DNA of 64,000 bases from CAVVJA01 sp963809815 (GTDB lineage Bacteria > Actinomycetota > Actinomycetes > Mycobacteriales > Jatrophihabitantaceae), in NCBI GenBank assembly GCA_963809815.1, contig CAWELM010000014.1:62001-126000 (forward strand). The letters run 5' to 3'. Numbering within the stretch: position 1 is the first letter of the stretch; every line of letters begins with the position of its first letter. Below, in pieces: positions 60,258 through 64,000 of the stretch. The translations under genes were made by a program, and so were the position numbers. The notes under the pieces were generated by a model. It made no database searches, had not been told where the DNA came from, and was given only the letters and a program-made list of their open reading frames with translations.

Positions 60258-60815
60258 ATGAGGGTAATGGTGACACGTCCGTTTGCAGGTGGCGCTCGGA
60301 GTTGGGCCGTCGGGGCGGCGCTGGCCGCCGGTCTCGTGCTCTCTGCGTGTTCGAGCTCAGGCGGCTCCGGAGGTGGTACGACAGCGGCGGCAGGTGGCGG
60401 CGGGACGGGCTCAGCCAGCGGCGGCACCTCGTCGATCACCGTTGTGACGCGATCGGGCCCGCTGGGCACCTATCTGACCGACGGCTCCGGGAAGACGCTA
60501 TACATGTTCGCGTCCGACACACCCACCAAGTCGACGTGCACCGGAAGCTGCCTGTCGTTCTGGCCGCCGCTGGATGGCAAAGCCACCGCTGGATCCGGCG
60601 TGACCGCCAGCCAGCTCGGCACCATCACCGGCACGAACGGCGCCGCACAGGTCACGTATGCGGGCCACCCTTTGTACTACTACGCGGCGGACAAGAAGCC
60701 GGGTGACGTCAAGGGCCAGGGCTCGAACCAATCCGGGGCCCTCTGGTGGATCTTGACGCCGTCCGGAGCGCCGATCGAGAGCACGGCGCCGGCCGGCGGC
60801 GGAAGCGGCTACTGA
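60258..60815 (+). CDS. Lipoprotein with COG4315-type repeats
   Basis: A ~185-residue lipoprotein: signal ending VLSACSSSG (lipobox Cys). Gly/Ser/Thr-rich linker, then two PF03640-type repeats (GTYLTDGSGKTLYMF, CTGSCLSFWPPL, VTYAGHPLYYYAADKKPGDV). Start is ATG 60258 or 60267. Function unknown; it is common in actinobacteria and divergent from the regulator gene. Confidence 0.9.
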   Translation: MRVMVTRPFAGGARSWAVGAALAAGLVLSACSSSGGSGGGTTAAAGGGGTGSASGGTSSITVVTRSGPLGTYLTDGSGKTLYMFASDTPTKSTCTGSCLSFWPPLDGKATAGSGVTASQLGTITGTNGAAQVTYAGHPLYYYAADKKPGDVKGQGSNQSGALWWILTPSGAPIESTAPAGGGSGY

Positions 60816-60993
60816 TCAAGAGCGTCGGTGCGCGACTACACGCGCCTACCCTGCACGCCGTTAGCGGACGCTGGTCGCAGCGCGCCGGTAATCGTCATCT
60901 GCCGCACTGCAATTGCGTTGCCGCGCCCGAGTAGGCGTCTCTACGGTACACAGGGCCTTACCAGGCCGATTGCTTCGAGACCGTGGAGGCGGT

Positions 60994-61548
60994 ATGGGCA
61001 AGATCAGCGTGCATGAGTTCTACGCACTTGACGGCGTCTTCGACAATCCGACCTGGACGGCGGACTTCGGTTTCGACCCGAAGATGGGCGAAACGATTGG
61101 TGCTATCACGGGCTCGGCGACTGCGATCTTGCTCGGCCGCACGACCTTTGAGATGTTCGCGCCAGCCTGGTCGACCCGCACCGTCGAAGACGATCCGGGT
61201 GCGCCGTTCTTCAACGACACTCCGAAATATGTCGTCAGCTCGACGCTGCAGGAGCCGGAGTCGATATGGCGCAACTCGACCGTCCTTGGTCCCTACAACG
61301 CGGATGCCATCCGCGACCTGAAGGCCAGGGGCTCCGGCGATATCTACATCAGTGGTAGCGGCACGCTGGTCCGCGCGCTGCTGGCCGACGGACTCGTCGA
61401 CGAATTGCACCTCTTCATCTATCCGGTCGTGGTCGGCGGTGGCAAGAAGACGCTGTTCCTGGACGCCAGCCCCACTACCAGGTTCAGGCTCAACGACTCG
61501 CACGTCTACACCAATGGCGTCGTTCACCTGAACTACGGACCTGCCTGA
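60994..61548 (+). CDS. Dihydrofolate reductase-family protein
   Basis: A 184-residue protein: MGKISVHEFYALDGVFDNPT, TAILLGRTTFEMFAPAWST, KYVVSSTLQE, DIYISGSGTLVRALLADGLV and DELHLFIYPVVVGGGKKTLF. GGAGG precedes ATG. RibD_C/DHFR-like reductase. Paralog of 3509-4081 and 63433-64000. Confidence 0.9.
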   Translation: MGKISVHEFYALDGVFDNPTWTADFGFDPKMGETIGAITGSATAILLGRTTFEMFAPAWSTRTVEDDPGAPFFNDTPKYVVSSTLQEPESIWRNSTVLGPYNADAIRDLKARGSGDIYISGSGTLVRALLADGLVDELHLFIYPVVVGGGKKTLFLDASPTTRFRLNDSHVYTNGVVHLNYGPA

Positions 61549-61685
61549 CATCCTTCTTCGGAGTCAACTTGCGCCCGTGTCCTGCACCCAGTGGCTACTA
61601 CTGGCGGTCACCAACCGCCACCTAGTGGCCCAACGCCGACCGGGCCGATTCGTGGACGCTCGTCGCCGGTCCGGGTTGCACCGTC

Positions 61686-62963
61686 CTATGCAGAGCGCGA
61701 CGGTTCGTTGGCGCGTCGGCGCACGACGGCGGGGAGCGTTCGTAGCCCGTGCAGAAAATAGCTGGGCAGGTACCGCAATTCCGCCTTGCCGACAACGCGG
61801 ATGTCGTCGAGCTGTTCCGCCATCGACCGAAGAACTGCGCCGGCTTCCATGCGGGCCAGGCCCGCGCCTACGCAGACATGGATGCCATGACCAAAGGCGA
61901 CATGGTCCCGCAGGTTCGGCCGATCTGGCCGCAACTCGTCCGGATCCGGATACAGCTGCTCGTCCCGGTTGGCCGAGCCGTACACCAAGTACACGGTCGT
62001 TCCCTGCGGCAGCACGACTCCGCCAAGCTCGGTGTCCTGGGTGACCCTTCGGAACATCCCGATTGCGGGGCTCGACAGCCGCAGTCCCTCCTCGATCACC
62101 TTGGCGACGTAGTCCGGCTCCCGCCGGATGCGACCCCACAGCTGCGGATCGCTGTCCAGGTTGAGGACGATCTCGGCGATCGTGCGCGTTGTCGTCTCAT
62201 TGCCGGCGACGAGCAGCTCGCGAACGAGCCAGACCAGCTCCTTGTTGCCAAGCGGCGCCTCACCGTCGGGCGCGTCTGCCGCCCCCTGGACGAGTGTGCT
62301 GAGCAAATCCGTCCTGGGCTGCTGTCGTCGCTCGTCCAACTCCGCGCTGATAGCCCGCTGGAAGTCCAGGACGTCACGTTCCACCTCGATCCAGCGCTGC
62401 GGCGTGAGCATCGCACCGAGCGAGGCAGTAGCGGCGTCCGACCACCGCACGATGTCCTCGCGGCGGTCGTCAGACAGGCCGAGGATGCGCAGGATCGCAT
62501 AGATCGGCAACGGGCGCGCTACCGCCTCGATCAAGTCGGTGACCTCACCAGTCGGCAACGTGCCGACCAACTCGTCTGCCGTCGCCTGTACCAGCGGCTC
62601 CATCGACGCCAGCGCCCGCGGGGTAAACGCACGGTTCACGAGCCGGCGATACCGGGTGTGCACCGGCGGATCGTTCAGCCCCAGCGCTGGAACGTAGGGC
62701 ATGCCCTCGGCGCGGATCGCGGCAACCTCGGCCGCCACCTCTGGGGGCGGCGCACTACGCCTACCGACATCGACATCATTCGAGAATGTCTGTGGATCGC
62801 GAAGTGCTTCCCGGACCAACTCCATTGTGGTGACCATGTACCAGTCATGGCCGGGCACCCGGTACACCGGCGCCTGCTCACGCAGCCGCGCGTACCACAC
62901 GAACGGGGCTTGCTGAAAGCCATCCGCGAACGGATCCAGCTCAGGTAAGGCATCAGCGGTCAT
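61686..62963 (-). CDS. Cytochrome P450
   Basis: A 425-residue bacterial P450. I helix AGNETTTR, K-helix EGLRLSSP, heme-binding FGHGIHVCVGAGLAR with the Cys ligand at ~residue 360. Starts at ATG 62963. No ferredoxin or reductase gene is adjacent. Substrate unknown. Confidence 0.95.
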   Translation of the reverse strand: MTADALPELDPFADGFQQAPFVWYARLREQAPVYRVPGHDWYMVTTMELVREALRDPQTFSNDVDVGRRSAPPPEVAAEVAAIRAEGMPYVPALGLNDPPVHTRYRRLVNRAFTPRALASMEPLVQATADELVGTLPTGEVTDLIEAVARPLPIYAILRILGLSDDRREDIVRWSDAATASLGAMLTPQRWIEVERDVLDFQRAISAELDERRQQPRTDLLSTLVQGAADAPDGEAPLGNKELVWLVRELLVAGNETTTRTIAEIVLNLDSDPQLWGRIRREPDYVAKVIEEGLRLSSPAIGMFRRVTQDTELGGVVLPQGTTVYLVYGSANRDEQLYPDPDELRPDRPNLRDHVAFGHGIHVCVGAGLARMEAGAVLRSMAEQLDDIRVVGKAELRYLPSYFLHGLRTLPAVVRRRANEPSRSA

Positions 62964-63127
62964 CGCGAGACCTCGCAGTCGCCGCGCCGTCGACGCTCAC
63001 CTTTCGACGCTATCACCGGTTACCTCGGGACGCGTCAACACGCGGCGCTCAGACGTTCGGCCTGCGGGAGCGACGCCTCACCCTTGACTGACGTAGCAGA
63101 CGACTTGTTCAGACTTGATCGCTGACC

Positions 63128-63422
63128 ATGCCGCCGCTACCGCTGGAGGATCAGGGACGTGACCTAGCGGCCGAATTCCTTGTCGCAACCGCGTTCCGCC
63201 CTGGCTGCCCGGCTCGCCCCTATCCTGACGCGCGCTAACGGTCAGCCCGGCTTGGGCTTATACGCGCGTGACCCTCAGACCGGCGACTTCCATACAGTCG
63301 GGCTCATGGTGCTGACTCTCTCCGGAACCCAGACCTCGGCCGTGACCCGCTTCGACGCCGGCATCCTGCCCGGATTTGGGCTTCCGGGAATCTTTCGCCC
63401 TGAGCCGATGACGTCTCTCTAG
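63128..63422 (+). pseudogene. C-terminal fragment of a SigG-like sigma factor
   Basis: Frame one encodes MPPLPLEDQGRDLAAEF and, after one extra base near 63230, ILTRANGQPGLGLYARD, GLMVLTLSGTQTSAVTRFDA, GILPGFGLPG. It matches the SnoaL tail of the sigma factor at 726 (PPMPFEYEGRDAVARF, PTRANGQPAFGAYLR, MTRFDNSVLPWFGLP). The sigma domains are lost. Confidence 0.78.
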
Positions 63423-63432
63423 GAGGTTCCTC

Positions 63433-64000
63433 ATGTCGCGGGTGCGTGTCCACAACTTCTCGATCTCTCTCGACGGATTCGGCACGGGCGAGGGACAGAG
63501 CCTTGACGCGCCGTTCGGGCACGCGCAAGGCCGGCTCATGGAGTGGTTCTTCGCGACCCGAACACATCACGCCATGCAAGGAAAGTCCGGCGGAAGTACT
63601 GGGATCGACGAGACCTTCGCCAGCAAGTGGGGCCCGGGCATCGGCGCGGAGATCATGGGTAGGAACAAATTCGGCCCGCAGCGCGGGCCGTGGTCCGACG
63701 ATGAATGGCGAGGATGGTGGGGCGACAACCCGGTCTATCACACGCCGGTCTTCATCCTCACCCACCACGTCCGGCCGGCCCTCGAGATGGACGGCGGGAC
63801 GACGTTTCACTTCATCGATACAAGCCCAGCCAAGGCCCTCGACATAGCGCGACGGGCAGCGGGCGATCGGGATATTCGGATCGGCGGAGGCCCGTCAACC
63901 GTCCGCGAGTTTCTGGCCGCTGATCTCATCGATGAGATGCACATCGTCGTCGTCCCGATCGTGTTGGGACGCGGCGTACGCCTCTGGGACGGACTAGAGG
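63433..64000 (+). CDS. Dihydrofolate reductase-family protein, cut at the window end
   Basis: 189 codons seen, no stop. Starts SRVRVHNFSISLDGFGTGEG; GAEIMGRNKFGPQRGPW, PVFILTHHVRP, then RIGGGPSTVREFLAADLIDE and MHIVVVPIVLGRGVRLWDGL. AGGAGG precedes ATG. Third paralog of this family in the window, next to the sigma factor fragment. Confidence 0.9.
   Translation, partial: MSRVRVHNFSISLDGFGTGEGQSLDAPFGHAQGRLMEWFFATRTHHAMQGKSGGSTGIDETFASKWGPGIGAEIMGRNKFGPQRGPWSDDEWRGWWGDNPVYHTPVFILTHHVRPALEMDGGTTFHFIDTSPAKALDIARRAAGDRDIRIGGGPSTVREFLAADLIDEMHIVVVPIVLGRGVRLWDGLE

Overview
The window is high-GC DNA with GTG and TTG starts, tightly packed 4-nt and 1-nt gene overlaps, and a gene set (mshA, senX3/regX3, murB, a class F sortase, the small ribosomal protein bS22, a leu leader) that points to an actinobacterium (Actinomycetia). 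I cannot place it below that from sequence reading alone. Two stretches keep the gene order known from Mycobacterium tuberculosis. The first is lysC/asd, leuA, recR and ybaB (about 11.7-21.5 kb), like Rv3708c-Rv3716c. The second is a HAD phosphatase, acyltransferase, epimerase, bS22, excisionase-like HTH, proC, TIM-barrel protein, Ppx/GppA, Rv0495c-like protein, regX3/senX3, gpmA, YbjN-like protein, mshA and murB (23.3-43.3 kb), like Rv0505c-Rv0482. They are joined at about 21.5 kb.

The left 11 kb is an accessory area of small stress and detoxification genes: an ankyrin protein, an ECF sigma factor with a SnoaL domain, an MFS efflux pump, a RibD/DHFR-like reductase, two VOC proteins, an ABM monooxygenase, an FAD oxidoreductase divergent from an XRE-cupin regulator, a pore-like membrane protein, a DUF2252 protein and peptide deformylase. 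The core blocks follow. At 29.4-33.7 kb a cell-surface group (acidic repeat membrane protein with a frameshift, DUF4397 protein, class F sortase, rhodanese) sits inside the second core block.

From 43.4 kb the window becomes a mobile region. A tRNA-Lys(TTT) at 43393 is followed by a tyrosine recombinase, and a 47-bp copy of the tRNA 3' end (46/47 identical) recurs at 51283, closing a 7.9-kb integrative element. A third, decayed copy (40/47) at 56720 suggests an older tandem element. The first element carries a DUF433/DUF5615 toxin-antitoxin pair, two head-on relaxase remnants, a truncated PAP2 phosphatase, and a module in which dedA-uppP is divergent from blaI-M56 across two TACA/TGTA operator palindromes. 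Nearly every gene in the 45.5-50.5 kb stretch has one or more frameshifts, so it is either decaying or poorly assembled. The second element carries a hemolysin III/TrhA protein, a GMC oxidoreductase, an integrase fragment, cspA and a hemerythrin-like protein.

The right end (56.7-64 kb) has an orphan ScoMcrA-type head domain, a secreted trypsin-like protease, a STAS plus GAF-SpoIIE-HATPase regulator pair, a lipoprotein, two further DHFR-like reductases, a cytochrome P450 and a fragment of a second SnoaL-type sigma factor. The strongest candidate for a new system is the element-borne, BlaI/M56-controlled undecaprenyl-phosphate recycling module (dedA, uppP, possibly PAP2) with its paired operators at 49079-49118.
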